Positions 11,359-23,700 of a stretch of 64,000 nucleotides of DNA are shown here, in pieces. The translations under genes and the position numbers were made by a program. The DNA is from Chionis minor (Eukaryota; Chordata; Aves; Charadriiformes; Chionididae), in NCBI GenBank assembly GCA_013398295.1, contig VZSF01000111.1:124001-188000 (forward strand). Direction: 5' to 3'. Position 1 is the first letter of the stretch. Each line of letters starts with the position of its first letter. Below the pieces are notes generated by a model, which searched no databases, was not told the origin of the DNA, and worked only from the letters and a program-made list of their open reading frames with translations.

Positions 11359-14300
11359 GTAAGGAGTAGTGCCAGCTTGATTTGTCAGGGTTGCAGTGCT
11401 GCCTGCTCGTTGGTATCTTATCACGGATGTATTTGATGTTAAATTGCTGCTGTTAGATCTAAATTAATTGCACTGTCAACTTCATAAGATGCTACTTGTG
11501 GGGTTTTTTTGCATCTGAATGGTGCCAAATTTTTCCAGTGCTAATTGCATCTTCTGTGATTCTAAGTGTGCTTCTAATTTAGGTTTGTAACTTCTTAGAC
11601 CAGGAGCTGCCAAAGAACAACACAGGCCTTGCATATAATTACTGTCAATTTTACTGTGCACTGACACACTGAATAGAGCAGGGCAGAGAGAAATAAACTT
11701 CTGCATGACAAAAGGTCTGTTGGGAGTATATACATGAAATTTTAATTTGAATGTGATGCATGGTGGATATTTGAAGATTTTAAAATATCTTTGCTCATAA
11801 ATGTCATACGACTTCTATGATCCTACTTTAATTATGTCTTTCATTACAATTGTTATAAATCTGTGCCACTGCAGCAAGTGTGCTGGGCCTAAATGTGTCG
11901 CCTTTTCTCAGATTAGGCAGTATCTGCAGCAGGCTTCAGTTCCCTTAAAATCTCTGCTTTAAGGTAGCATGTATTTTTGCTCATTGAGTAAAGCCGTGCG
12001 ATCCCAGCACAGATTGCTCTTCCGGGGGGGTTCCTTTCACCACTAAACGGGCGCAGGAATCTAGGAGGAAAGTAGCAAACAGAGCGCTGCTTTATTTTGG
12101 TCAGTAAGGTTTGAAATGAAGAGAGGTGAAGGGGGAAAGATGATCGTGTTCTGGTTTTGTGCTACATTTCTCTTAGTTATAGGATCAAAATCAAACGGTC
12201 CTCAAGGTAGCTGGGCTGCTTGTTCTCAACGCAGTCACTCGTCCTTCTCCTTGTGCGCTTAGGTCAGCACTGAATTGCAATGTATTGATATTCGTGTCTG
12301 GTAAATACAGTAAGATGTCGATAGGCTCTGAAACGCTTGTGAATCCTCTTGGGTCAGCCTTTACACTTCTCTCCTGCCTAAGTAATTTAGGCATAGATCA
12401 TTCAGCAATTTGAGAGAGCAAGCATTTAGGAGGATTTGAACCTGGGATTGGGAGTTATTTATGAAGCAGAGAACAAAAGGAAAAAAAGTACCCTTTTCTA
12501 GCTATGCATTTGAAAGGGGAATAGGATTTGGGGGTTAAGTTCTTTGTAGGGAATTTTATTTATATTAGAGAGGTAGGAAGATAAGCTTTCAATTACTTGT
12601 GCAAAAATGCTTAATTTCTAGTCTGTCTATCTTGTGGGTTTTGCCCACAAGTTTTTGGTTCTGGTTTTCTGAGTTAAACTTGGTGAAAGTGGAGAAAAAC
12701 ATTTTCCAACATTTTTGAAAGAACTGTCTTCCAAAACAGCTCTACCTTACATAGCCTTAGTCTCAAGTACAATCTATGGTATTTTGGGAAGTAGAGGTGT
12801 ACCAAGGAGTTCTAGAGCATGTGGACGGATGCTGCCTTTTCTGATTTTGTGCACCAGATGTTACCTTTTTTTTTTTTTTTTGGTGTAATTCTAACATTTT
12901 TTTTCTGTATGACATTTTTAGGCATAAAGGAAGTTATTTTTATGTCTGACAAGTATCATGACACTACAGAAATGACAGCTGCACGGCGGATGTTTGATTT
13001 AGCAGGTATTATATACAGGTAAGGGAACTCTGGATTAAGTTTATTTTTATTTTGGAAAGGAAGAAAACGGTGTGTGAAAGAAACCCACTTTAGGACAAAA
13101 GTATTTCTTCTTTGCATCATGCAGGTTTTTGTTCTGTGGTAGTGTTTGTAGGTGGCTCACTGTGCATGCCTGCGAAAGATACTGGATTGACGGACTGTTG
13201 CACCATTCTTTTTGCTTTGTGTGTGGCTAAATTTCAATTTCATAACGTTGGATGAGAAAATGGCCCATTTGGAATACTCACTTCATTCCTGGCCTGCAAG
13301 TGAAATTGGGAATGTGATGGTTGTTGGTTACACTGCACCCGGGAGAGTCCTGGCTGCCCCTGCTTCGAGCAGGAGGTCAGAGGAGCCGATCTCCTGAAGT
13401 CCCTTGCAACCTCAAGTGCCCTGTGGTCATACCAGTTGGACTGAAACGACCAGTTGATATTTTTTTTTTTATGTGTGGATTAGCTGGTCCTTATTGAAAC
13501 TTTAGAATCTTTTTTATCACAGTCAATTTGGGAAGGTGTCAGTCCAGCCGCCTATAATTTATTCTTGGTGCCTATAGCTGTCCAGTCGTCTTTGGTCAGC
13601 TTTTCATGTGAGAAAAGGCTAAAACTTGGAATATTTGCCTTAAAGTAATGAGAATCTGAAAAACGTTTGAAGAGTGGGGTTTTTAAAGATGCTGACAGAG
13701 ATACCTAAAGACAATCTGTTCAACAGCTAGTTTGATAGCAATAACATGCTGTGGGTGAGGCTAATTATGCAGTCAGGGAGGCTTTGCAACTCTAAAAAGT
13801 TTTACAATATTAATATAAAGACTTCGAAAAATTTGCAAACATAACAATTCTGACAGATAAAATTTTAGGATGAAAGCTACCTCCTGGGCTAAGAAACATC
13901 CATGAAAAAACACAGCAGTCCTTGAAATTCGGTTTTAGTCCTTCAGTGTATTTCCTGTCTACTAAGACTATTTGACTAAGAAGCATAAATCATTCTCTTG
14001 CAAGTCAAATCTTGTAACTTCTCCAGGGCGAGAAGTGTTTCTTGCATTTCAGATTGCTATTCTGGATGAAGTATTCAGAGTTTCTGTGGTCAGCAGCATG
14101 TGCTTTTCCGTGTTGACTGTTATTCATTCTTGTATTGATTGTTAAAGATGTAGGTGGTACTTAATGAATCTCTTGAACTGAACTGCAGAGCTTAATTAGG
14201 CACTAAATCCACACTATTTGCATAATCCTTTGTTTACTGGTAGACTGGAAAATATATGCTTGGTCCCCAAATACCTTCCTTGCTAATTGCTGTAGCAGAT

Positions 14301-15084
14301 GCTCTAATGATAATAAAAGGAAACATTTTGTGGCAGTATTAATTTTACAGTTCTAAAGTTACAATTTTTAAATGATTCCCTCTTAACTAGTTTGGTTTTT
14401 TCCCCCAGTATGATGCATAATGCGATCCATTCGCCTAGCACAAAAAATATTTTAATATACTGAGGCAAAGTTTGAAAGTGTTCTTTGAAAACTTGGCAGG
14501 AAAAAAGTGATCAAAATATTTATCAAAATATATTCCAAATATCTTTTTTATATATATACGTACACATATATGTGTATATATAATACATACGCAGTACATG
14601 AAAATATTTTTATGGATACATATATTTGTAGCTATATCTGTAAATATACATTAAAGATATTTTGAAATGTAAATATATATGAACAAAAATCCCAGCCCTG
14701 GTAACATGATGCCACCACCTGCAGCTAAGTTGTTAAAAGTCCTTTGACTCCTGGGTAATTTATGAACTCCAACAGCCGAAGAATGTACAGGCTAACCCAC
14801 CCCATGCGTCTTTTTTGTCTTAGTCTTTCTTGTCCAGGTTTCTCTCAGTGTGGTGCACTATAATTGGCTCCCATAGAGATGAAAACTATGTGAATCCGAG
14901 GAGGGTTTTTTATTTTTTTATTCCTTCAAAAATTTAACTGGAGCTAAAGCAAGCAAAATGTTTTAACTACTCACTAACTAATATCTGTATTTTTCTTTAT
15001 TTTAGGGAATTCAAGCCAAAGTGTAACAAGATCATCATCGACTTTGATTCAATTAACAGCAGACCAAGTCAAAAGCTTCTGTGA
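11242..15084 (+). CDS. DCTD: Deoxycytidylate deaminase, last three coding exons (spliced)
   Basis: DCTD converts dCMP to dUMP, the substrate of thymidylate synthase, in the cytosol; the enzyme is a zinc-dependent, allosterically controlled hexamer. Three exons (11242-11358, 12922-13018, 15006-15084) splice in frame with GT/AG borders and give the last 97 residues. The vertebrate protein is about 178 residues, and the spacing fits this exactly. The zinc and catalytic motif C-H-A-E lies at 11244-11255 (His ligand, Glu proton donor), and the second zinc motif P-C-N-E-C at 11322-11336. The C-terminus ends in [15 protein letters not shown]. The exons encoding the amino half are not found and must lie left of the window. 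The neighbouring TENM3 is convergent, as in other amniotes. All visible catalytic residues are intact. Confidence 0.97.
11359..12921 (+). other. DCTD: DCTD intron
   Basis: The intron begins GTAAGG and ends TTTTTAG. It contains no recognised repeat or RNA gene. T-rich runs at about 12867-12882 and 12897-12904 precede the acceptor. Confidence 0.9.
12922..13018 (+). CDS. DCTD: DCTD penultimate coding exon
   Basis: The exon is 97 bp. It completes the split glycine codon, gives 31 codons ([13 protein letters not shown]... to ...LAGIIY) and ends with two bases of a split arginine codon before GTAAGG. The sequence follows the end of the deaminase fold, including the conserved SDKYHD segment known from vertebrate DCTD. 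Confidence 0.96.
13350..13432 (+). mobile_element. Old CR1 3'-end fragment
   Basis: The sequence around GATCTCCTGAAGTCCCTTGC and the following CCCTGTGGTCAT resembles the last bases of CR1 before its octamer tail (the usual pattern is a GATCTCC...GGTCCCTTCCAACC segment followed by TCTGTGATTCTGTGA). It is diverged and short, and the call rests on pattern only. Confidence 0.5.
14527..14680. repeat. AT-rich simple sequence with TATA and TACACATATATG runs
   Basis: The stretch is mostly alternating T and A with short ACACATATATGTGTATATA segments that are self-complementary. This is ordinary low-complexity intronic sequence. Confidence 0.7.
15006..15084 (+). CDS. DCTD: DCTD terminal coding exon
   Basis: The exon starts after TTATTTTAG with the last base of the split arginine codon. 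It encodes 25 residues ending [11 protein letters not shown] and stops at TGA (15082-15084). The C-terminal tail matches the vertebrate DCTD family closely, which fixes the gene identity. Confidence 0.97.
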
Positions 15085-16660
15085 ATTAAGTCTCATTAAG
15101 TCTCTAGAAGAGTGTGATTATCCTTTTCTAAAAAGCTGCTAATGCCTTTCATCTTCAAGTTACTTGCAACTTTTTAATGGCTTCTGTAGCTGACGTAGAC
15201 TTCTAAGAAATCCAAGGCATAAAATGTCCCCCTCACTGCCTCTTGTCATGTGGAATCTAAATCTACTTAAAATTTTTTAATGCCTTTATCAAAACTGCTT
15301 AAAAAGTCTAGAGATGTGTAGATGAGACACTATAATGTCTGTAAAGAAAACTTGCTGGATTCATCCCCGCGTGCTCCGATAGGCTGCCAGCACCGATTTA
15401 CACTTGGCTGAACAGCAGGACTTGGTGTAACCCCTCGTACATCGCAGTACGCTGATGTATGGTCATCTCTCTAGTGGATAGGTGGATCTAAATACCTGAT
15501 CCTAATAAAGGACAAAAAATGTTATCCGTGCGAATACTAATCTTCCAACGAGCATAACACTAATATTTAAGAGGTTATACACCTTTAGGAACGTGTGACA
15601 TTCTGCATGCATTATCCAACAAATGAAATACTGATTTTTCTTTTAATTGCTACCTAACGCTGTCTGTCACACAGAGGGAGAGGTGAGAGGGGAAGTTGTT
15701 CTGGAATGGTCCATCCCGGACCCGGCTTCACAGGTGCCTTCAAGTCCTTGCTTTCCCCGAGGCTCCAGAATTGGAGGGGGTTGAGGGAGTAATAATTTGG
15801 CTCTTTTCCTGTTGGGACTTTTACTTGGAGTTGGTTTTCATGTGTAGAAGGAAATTATTTTATTGGTCTAAGCTGTTTCTAGACAATCCAACATAGCTCA
15901 GTCTTAAAATCAACCTGTAAGGTAACTGAGTCATTTTTTTGTCCTCTGAGAGAAATCGGAGATAGTCAACCCATATCCGTATCTGTGCCAAAAGAGGCAA
16001 TTATGGTGTTAGCTTGTTTCCCAGTGCTGGCATAGTATGTTCATTTTCATAAATGTTGCCTAAAATAATACCCTTTTTAATTTTATCTTGAGATCTGGGA
16101 ATAGATTTGAGTTCCTTTTCTCTAATTTGATTTTTTTAAATTAAATATGCCTAATGGCTTTACTTAGATAACATTGGTCGTTGGTTTGTTGTTGTTTTTT
16201 TTTTTAAATGTGGTTATACTTCAATGAGCTTTTATTTTCTCTATAAAAGCTTTGTTTCATATTTTGGGACATTATGTAATTTGGCTTCATACCAGTATTA
16301 TTAAAGTCTTATTAAAATCCACTACATTGAAGTAGACTCGTAATTATAATATTAAGCCATGTGCTTGGCTCCAGAGTGCTGCTGGTTTTGCAATCATATG
16401 CAAAGCATATTTTGTGCATTTGTGATATTACATCAAGTGTAATGTTCATGAACCATTTGGCTACTAAAGGGAGCATTGTAATGTATTATAAGATGTGTCC
16501 ATTTATAAAGTAATTTGACTTTCTCTTTTTTTCCTACAACTGTTTTCCACCTCAAAATTGGTCTGTGGCTTATTGCCAGAAGAAGAAATTTGCACATATG
16601 TGGAGGGGGAGGGTGAAACCTGAAAAATTACTTTAATAAAATGTCACTAAAACAGTTTAT
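15085..16660 (+). other. DCTD: Probable DCTD 3' untranslated region
   Basis: Non-coding, AT-rich sequence follows the stop. Candidate poly(A) signals are AATAAA at 15504-15509, ATTAAA at 16300-16305 and 16311-16316, and AATAAA at 16635-16640. The length of about 0.4 or 1.5 kb depends on which is used; I cannot tell from sequence alone. Confidence 0.55.
16635..16640 (+). terminator. DCTD: Candidate distal poly(A) signal of DCTD
   Basis: This is a canonical AATAAA on the coding strand about 1.55 kb after the stop. The proximal AATAAA at 15504-15509 is the main alternative. Confidence 0.4.
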
Positions 16661-17390
16661 GCACATCTTTTTCTTGGGCCTGAATTAAGCTGCAGCATTG
16701 TGAGTTATACTGGTCTGACAATGGGACAGAGGGGAGGGAAGAAGCAGAATTTTTGGTTTTGGCAGCAAAATTGCTCTTTTCTTCATAGATAATTGCTGAT
16801 CTAAGTTCAGACTTAAAAGATACATGCATTTTGATTCTGGTTACTCTAAGTATTTTTCTGTCAGACCATGGATAATGGGAATGTATAATATGTGTAAAAC
16901 TTCGGAGTTTTTTGAATCAATGTCCAGGTGTTTTTAGGAATGTACTAGTTTTTATAATGATTTTTATTTCCCCCAGGACTTTCCTGGTTGTGTAACAAAA
17001 GAGCAGTACTGGAGAATATGAGAAGCTTTTAGATTTCTTCTGATGGTTTTTTGATCTGATAGAGCCACATATACAAGCTTTCAGAGCAATTGTCTGTTGA
17101 CTCGGGCTAGTAAGTGTGCTCTCGGATTTCCGTATGGAAAGGGAAAAAGCACAGGCACAGCTCTTTAGACATCCCATGCTTAGTTTGAGACTAATGTTTT
17201 AGAGCAAATCTTAGAGAAAGTTTGAGCCTCGCTTTGAGTGCATGCCTAGAAATCTGTATGCTTCTGGCTTTTTTTGTTTTAATAGTTCAGGAGATAGTGC
17301 TTTGACTTCCAAATAAAGAATAATTACTAGAGGAAACAATGAAAACAAGTAAATATAGTAAACTCTGTTTCTGCGCCTGAAGCTCAAGTT
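16661..17390. other. Intergenic sequence without recognised features
   Basis: No coding, RNA or repeat signal is recognised. It lies between the probable end of DCTD and an old CR1 relic. Confidence 0.5.
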
Positions 17391-18060
17391 CAAGACACAG
17401 AACCATTTGGGCTGGAAGGACGCCTCAAGGGCATTTAGTCTCACCCCTTGCTGAAGGCACCGTTGACTTACCAGTTAGGTCCAGTTGCTCAGGCCTTGCC
17501 CAGGTGAGTCCTTCCAAGAAGTGAGATTCCGCAGCCTTTCTGGTCACCCATTCCCATACTCCACCCTCACTGTGTCTTCTTCTCTTTTCTCCAGCCAGAA
17601 TGTCCGCTGCTACAGCTGAGGTCTGTCACCTCCCAGCCTTCCGTTGTCCGTGTCTGAAAGAGTCTGCTCGGTTACCAGCCAGCAGGGAGCTGAAGTCAAT
17701 GCTTGGGTTCGCCCCACCTTCAAGCTTCTCTGCTCCGGCCGTGCTCTCATCCTTTCTCACGCATCACCTGCTCCATCCTCTCGCCACCTTAGTGTCCCCT
17801 CACCGTCTGCCTCATGTTGGGGACCCTAAACATGACACGGCTCCAGACGTGGTCTCAGATAAGCTGAACACAGGAGCATGAACAATGGTTCTGTAGACCT
17901 GCTGGCTCCGCGCTTTCTGGTAGAGCCCGGTGTGTGACTAGCCTTCTCTGCTGCAAAGGTGCTTCATCTCCTGCCCACCTGCATTCCTGGGTCCCTTTCC
18001 TCCAAGGTGCCTTCCATCCGGTGGGCACCAGCCGGCATGGTGGCCTTCTGTTCCTGGTGC
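17391..18060 (-). mobile_element. Ancient, degraded CR1-type LINE relic
   Basis: The left part (AGAACCATTTGGGCTGGAAG, then CAGTTGCTCAGGCC) resembles the inverted 3' end of CR1. Further right, the stretch around 17815-17960 (GGGGACCCTAAACATGACAC, CTCCAGACGTGGTCTCA, CCTGCTGGCTC, CCTTCTCTGCTGCAAAGG) matches the inverted ORF2 region of old CR1 families. Colinearity on one strand supports a single old insertion. Indels are frequent and no reading frame survives. Confidence 0.6.
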
Positions 18061-20695
18061 AGGACTTCATCGTGTTTCCACCAGCCCCTTCCTCCTGCCG
18101 TTAACACAGCTGGACTCGGAACCACCAACTCTTTGAGCCTGATGGCTCACCGAGGTGAAACTTCACAGGTCCTGTCGTGGCCACTGGCACAGCTCCCGAG
18201 GTAAATCACCCCTCCAGCCTGCCGGGGGAAGGGGAGGTGACGGCAGGCTGAGGCTTCCTTAGGGATCGCTTGAAAAGCCCAGTAGAGGAAGCTGAAAGGG
18301 GATTCTGGGGAAGCACTTTGGTAGTCAACTTCAGGCGCGTTAACTGGAAGAAGAAATGGCACTCAAATAAAATGCCAAGATCCTGTCTGGTTCAACAGAA
18401 CTACCTTTAAAGGTTAAATCTAAATCCCGCCATCATCTAGATTTTCCTTCTAAATATTATTCCATTCCCTTGTCAGAGAATCCATGGAACTGGCTATCTT
18501 ATTTACATAAATTTCATTTAAGAAAGAGTGGTTTCACAGGCTGGCATACTGAATGAGAGCATAATCTCTGTCTTCGAAGCTTCGATCCCTGCCTGAGCAT
18601 TTTATTGCTTTGTATATTAGGAATATTTTCACAAAGGTAACAAAAAGTATGCTGTGACCAGTACAATTGCTCTGATTTCCAAAATAGCCTATGATAACAT
18701 TGGCAATAAAAGCTCTTCTGGTGCATCGCTCAGCCTGAAAGCTCTGTGTACCTAACTGCAGAAGGTGCAGTAGTTCATCAGCTACCAAAATGAAGCTTGC
18801 AGGGATTTTAAGCTGTTGAGAACGAGCAAAATAAACAAAAATTCCGACTTGCTGCTCTCGGCACTCTTCTCTGAAGCTGAGCGATGGGAATCTTTATGCA
18901 AGTGAGGTGGGACGAAGCGCAGAGGCCTCACCTGACGGCCCCGAAGCAGCAATTCCAGGGGGGATAGGTCCCACCGGAGGCCTGGCATGCCTTTATGAGA
19001 TGCCGGTGGGCTGTAGGGAAGCTGGGAGCTGCTGTCAAGCGGCGTGGGACTGGTGAAGGAGCAGCAACCAGTACTCTGTAGTGATCCAACAGGGATGGCG
19101 TGGCTTTCCGCTGCACTGGGAGCACTTCAGGATGAAGTACGGGAGTGTCCACAGCTGAAAGGCCATTTATTTGCAGCTGTTTCTTCTCAGTCGTAGGTAG
19201 GAAAAGGATTTATGTAATACAGGGCTGAAAGCGTGAGGTACCAACTCTTTCTCTCCTCAGTGGTGATGGCTCAAAGGGATTGCACCATTAAAGCCCCTTT
19301 TAGCAGATTTCTCTCTCCCTTCCCTTTAAAATCCAGGTTTATCTAATGTAAAACTCCCTCTGGTTTGAGAACAGAGGGGTAAAAACCTGTTTCAAGTGCT
19401 TAGTCTGCATCTGCTCCGTGTTCTCAGCCTTGGGAACTATGGAATGGCACAGGGTGGAAAAACATTAGATGGAGCTGACTGTCTAAGAAACCCGATATGA
19501 AACCTTTAAATCCACATTCCCTTCCTTTTACACTTAAATCATCTGTTCACTTTTTGGGGCTTGAAGGAAATGAGGGAGGGAAAAGAAAGGATTGGTGAAC
19601 TCTCTGCCTTGTTCAAAACAACCAATGTCTTCCTGGCATTTACAGCTCAGTTAAACGGCAGCAAAAGCTTTAATGAAGCATGCGGTTAATCAAGCTATGG
19701 AAGAGTGCAGCATTTGATTTTTTTTTTTTTGCTGGAGTAAGAGCTTAATCACAGCAGCTCGCTCATCTTCAGGAGCAGTGGATTTACGTCTTCCGAATGC
19801 TTCAAAGGCGCTGATGCGGCTGGGCTTTGAACCCCTTCCCTGCTGCGGAGGTATCCCAGGAGGAAGGCGCCTTGGGCAGCTCCGTGCCTGCAAGGCTCCA
19901 CCAGATAATTGTGGCGGGAGGGCTGCTGCCTGTCGCTCGGAATAACGAGCGAGAAGGGCACCATCATTCTGTGAACACTGCGGTGAAACGGCAACACTTA
20001 AAACACAGATATACGTGACAGGGTACATGAATTACAGTGATTTGGTTTGTCTCCCTACCTGATTTTTTTCTTTTCTTTTTTTAGGAGGAATTAAGGAGTA
20101 GGGGTTGGAATGGGAAACTGCTGCCTCTGTCTCTTGTATGCTTTAAGGTTTGTGCTGGAAAATCTGGCCTCTGTCGGGGCACTTCCTCTCACCAAAATGG
20201 GCGGGGGGGGGGGAAATCAAGCTCGATGTGCTGGATTTTTAGTTGTTGACATTGTTTACTGTGCTCTTAACAAACAGTGCCCTAAGGAGAATGAGAATAA
20301 TGTGCTCCAGCAGCAAAATATGCATAATAAAGAAGCAATTGCCTACGGTTTCCTGGGATTTCTTACTCTGCACTCTCTACCTCCCCATTCCTTCATTGTT
20401 TCAAGCTAATGTGTATTTCAGTTCTGCCATGCAAATATTCAGAAGGGCTCCCTGCACCAAAGGAGAGGAAACAAAATATATTCAAACCACCATGTCAGTG
20501 GCATAAGTTGTGTCTTGGTTTGCCAGAGATTTGGGTACGTTCTTTAGTTGGCTGCGTAACTCTGCTGTTGCTGCCTGTTGACTTGTGCTGAAGTCTTTTA
20601 TGTGGCGTATCTTGTTGTAAGCAGGTTTTTTTCCCCTCCACTGTTCAATCAACGCTGACTGCTAATCAGAATGTTGCTGGTAAACAGGACTGATT

Positions 20696-20715
20696 AAAAT
20701 TAAAATTTTAATTTT
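20696..20715. repeat. Perfect 20-bp AT palindrome
   Basis: AAAATTAAAATTTTAATTTT reads the same on both strands, with its centre at 20705/20706. It consists only of A and T and could be chance in AT-rich DNA. Confidence 0.8.
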
Positions 20716-23700
20716 GTGTTGTAAACAATATGGCACTTTAATATTTGTACTGTTATTAAAGATACTAATAATAATGCATCTAGTGTTTTGTGGTACGGTT
20801 TTCATATTTATTTCTTGAAGCGCTGACAAGTTTTGCTAAAGAGCTTCACATTCAGATGCCAGGATTTTGTATTCCATGTATCCTCTTTTTCAAGGGTGAC
20901 TGTACTTAGTTATATTGGATATGAATATCCCATTTACTCTTTCTGGTTTTAAACCTCATGGGGAAGAAATGTTTCTGTGACAACTGGGGACATTACACGG
21001 TGTAAGAAACAGCCGTATCATGAATGCCTTAATCTATGTTAATCTATTTGTTTATGTTAACATTCCTTATGTATCTTCCAGAGGAGAAAAACCAGAAGCT
21101 AGTTAGGTGTGGAAACACCTTAAGAGTGTTGGCTGGTGCTCCGAGAGTTGCCCTGAGGGAAAGGGACAGGGGAGACCAGAAAGTCCTCGACAGCAGAACA
21201 GATTTGTGATGGGATGTTGAAGTCTGAGGATGAGAGGAAGCCAGAAACGGACAGGTGTGTTTGCGCAGGAGGTCTGTTACCTATCAGGCCCTTCAAGGAA
21301 GCTGGAAACGGGGAAGGAGGGAAAGAACCTGCCTGTGATTTGGAGAAAAAAAAGGAGTAAGAAGGATGGTGGAGAGCCTGAGCGTGCCAGATGACCCTCT
21401 TCTACATGGAAGGAGCTTTTCAAAGTGGCTAGGGAACACGTATGCCATAAATCTGTTTCTCTTGTGCTAACTACAGTCGTCATCTTTTGAAGCTGAACCT
21501 GATAGGCTTCCTGAGTGCTTCTAGTGGGCCTGGCCGCTCAGAGGTCACTGCAGAGCCCCTTCGAGGTCAGTTTGTGGGAGTTACACCAAAATTACTGGGT
21601 AGCCTTGATGCAGCTCAACTACAGCCTCTGCTCCAGGGGGTCCCACGGACAGCCGGAAGGTAACCTGGGGGACTGCGCAGGAGGGGGACTCTGTCCCACT
21701 GGGAGTCACCATCTGTACTCGGGAAATACAACTTACCAACAGCCTTCCCAGCCCAGTGGCTCCTGATTTCCAGGTGTATGTTTTGAGTGCTGCCGCCTTC
21801 TCCCCTCCCTGCTCTCTTGCAGCCTCTCACTGTCTCTTCCTACAGCCCCCATCACCTTTTCCACAGGCTCTCTCCCTCCAGGGATTTGTGGAGATGTGAG
21901 CAAAAGGGCTGCACGGCAGAAGCGTGATGAACGCAGCGGAAGCAGCATGGGCCATCGTTCACCTGGAAGGGCTGTGGGTCTGTGCTCCTTCTGCTCCCTC
22001 TCCCTGAAATTCGGGGTCTTGCAGCGCCCTGGCTGCCACCCCAGGGTCTTGTGGTATGGAGCAGAGCAGGAGCCATGGTGAGCGTCTCCATCTGAGGGAC
22101 ACGTCCTTTCCTGGGTGACACCATGGGGCGGCTCAGGTTGGATGGCTCTGGAAATAGGAGGTGCCTCCTGCTCTTTGCCTCATTCCTTATGCTGGCTCAT
22201 CTCCCCACCTGGAAGTGCTGCTGTGTGAGCACAGGTGAGCCAGGTCAGTGTCCAGCAGGATACGTGTCCCTGGGGCTGGGCCTTCGGGATCCTAAACCCC
22301 CTGAAACCTGCAGGAAAGGTCACTTATGTCTGGGATGGTTCTTGCTGTGACGCATAATAAAACAGTACATTCATATCTTGGAATAAAAACCTTAATAGAC
22401 TGATCCCACTGTTTGCTTCTGGCCAGTAACTCTTCCGTTGGTCACAGCTGGGAGCGCAAGAAAAGCCACTGCCCCTCTTTGCAGTGAGCTGGGGGGGCTC
22501 TGTAAGAAAGTGTGTGTATTCCCCTTGCAGCTAAGGTGACTACAGTACTACATGTTTCCTCTTCAGGACAGAATTTAAAATACGTGCTTAACTATCCTTT
22601 GAGTCGGTGGGGCTAAAGCTGACGATGTGCTCACAGCCTTTCCTGACCTGAGGTCTATAAAGAGACGGAGCCCAACGTCCCTCTCGGCATTCAAACAACG
22701 CCTTCCTGACAGAGCCTGCGAAAACACAGCTTTACAGCTCGGTAATAAATATTCCAATTTGAGACTCTGCCCTCAAGTGGGGGCTGTGCATTACCTGGAT
22801 TGATTTTAAATGCACTTTTAGCTCAGACTGATGTTAACTAAGGTGTTCTTTTACATATCCCATGGGGGGGAGTGTGTGTGGAATGGGCTGGGGAAGAGTG
22901 AAGGAGAGCTGTTTCAGGTCTTCTCTAATAGGTAACTCCCTGTAAAAACTGAAATAACTGTGTGGTGTTGGAGCTTCACCGTATTTGTTTTATTTCCACC
23001 ACTTTTTAAGGTTAAGGCACAACTACCAGCGTCGGGCAGGCAGAACTGACTGACTTCACCTCAGGCTGGGAAGGAATATCTGGTAAGATGAATGATGTTT
23101 CTGAGAATCTGGCATTCAAGAGAGCGCAGGTCATGCGTTCACACACCCAGACCCAGGAGAGATTTCCAAAAGAGAGGGCACATTCTGATAACATCTGGGG
23201 GATTTTTTTTTTTTTGCCTTTTCGTGGGTTTCCTTTTATTTTTTCCTCCCATGGAAATCTACTGGTCTTGGTGCTTAAAAGCAACTGGCAGTAATGTTCA
23301 GGCGTTTCCTAATCCATGTCATTTCTACTGACGACAGAAAAGAGAGTCCTTTGCGAGGTGCATGCCTGTACACATGTAGCAGACACCTCTCATCCCCACT
23401 CTCCTCCGCTGCGCTGCCCAGGAATGCGGGCAGATTGGGGAGAAACATTCAGATGTCAGCAGCAAGCACTGCAAAAAGCGTGTCAGCCTATACAGGTTGT
23501 CTGTTCGGATTTGAAAAAAATCTGTTGAAGGCTGCGGCAGGGGAGACAGGCTGTGGAGAGGAGCTTAGGAGACCAACATCTAAAAAGGGAAGCCTCTCGA
23601 AAGAGCCAGGAGTTGTGTTTAAGGAAGGCAGATTGATCTCCTTGATGTCAGGCAATGAGACCTGACAGATGAGCAAAGTTTAAAAAAAAAAAAAATTAAA

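Larger units (their letters stand above)
13019..15005 (+). other. DCTD: DCTD last intron
   Basis: The intron begins GTAAGG and ends TTATTTTAG. It holds a probable old CR1 3' end at about 13350-13432 and an AT-rich simple-sequence patch at about 14527-14680. Confidence 0.9.

Noticed and set aside
12431..12450. GGTTCAAATCC-like B box on the minus strand suggesting a tRNA gene or SINE
   Set aside because: There is no A box at the right distance and no cloverleaf or acceptor stem can be formed.
14527..14680. AT-rich palindromic patch as a possible replication or attachment site
   Set aside because: It is simple-sequence DNA in an intron with no supporting context.
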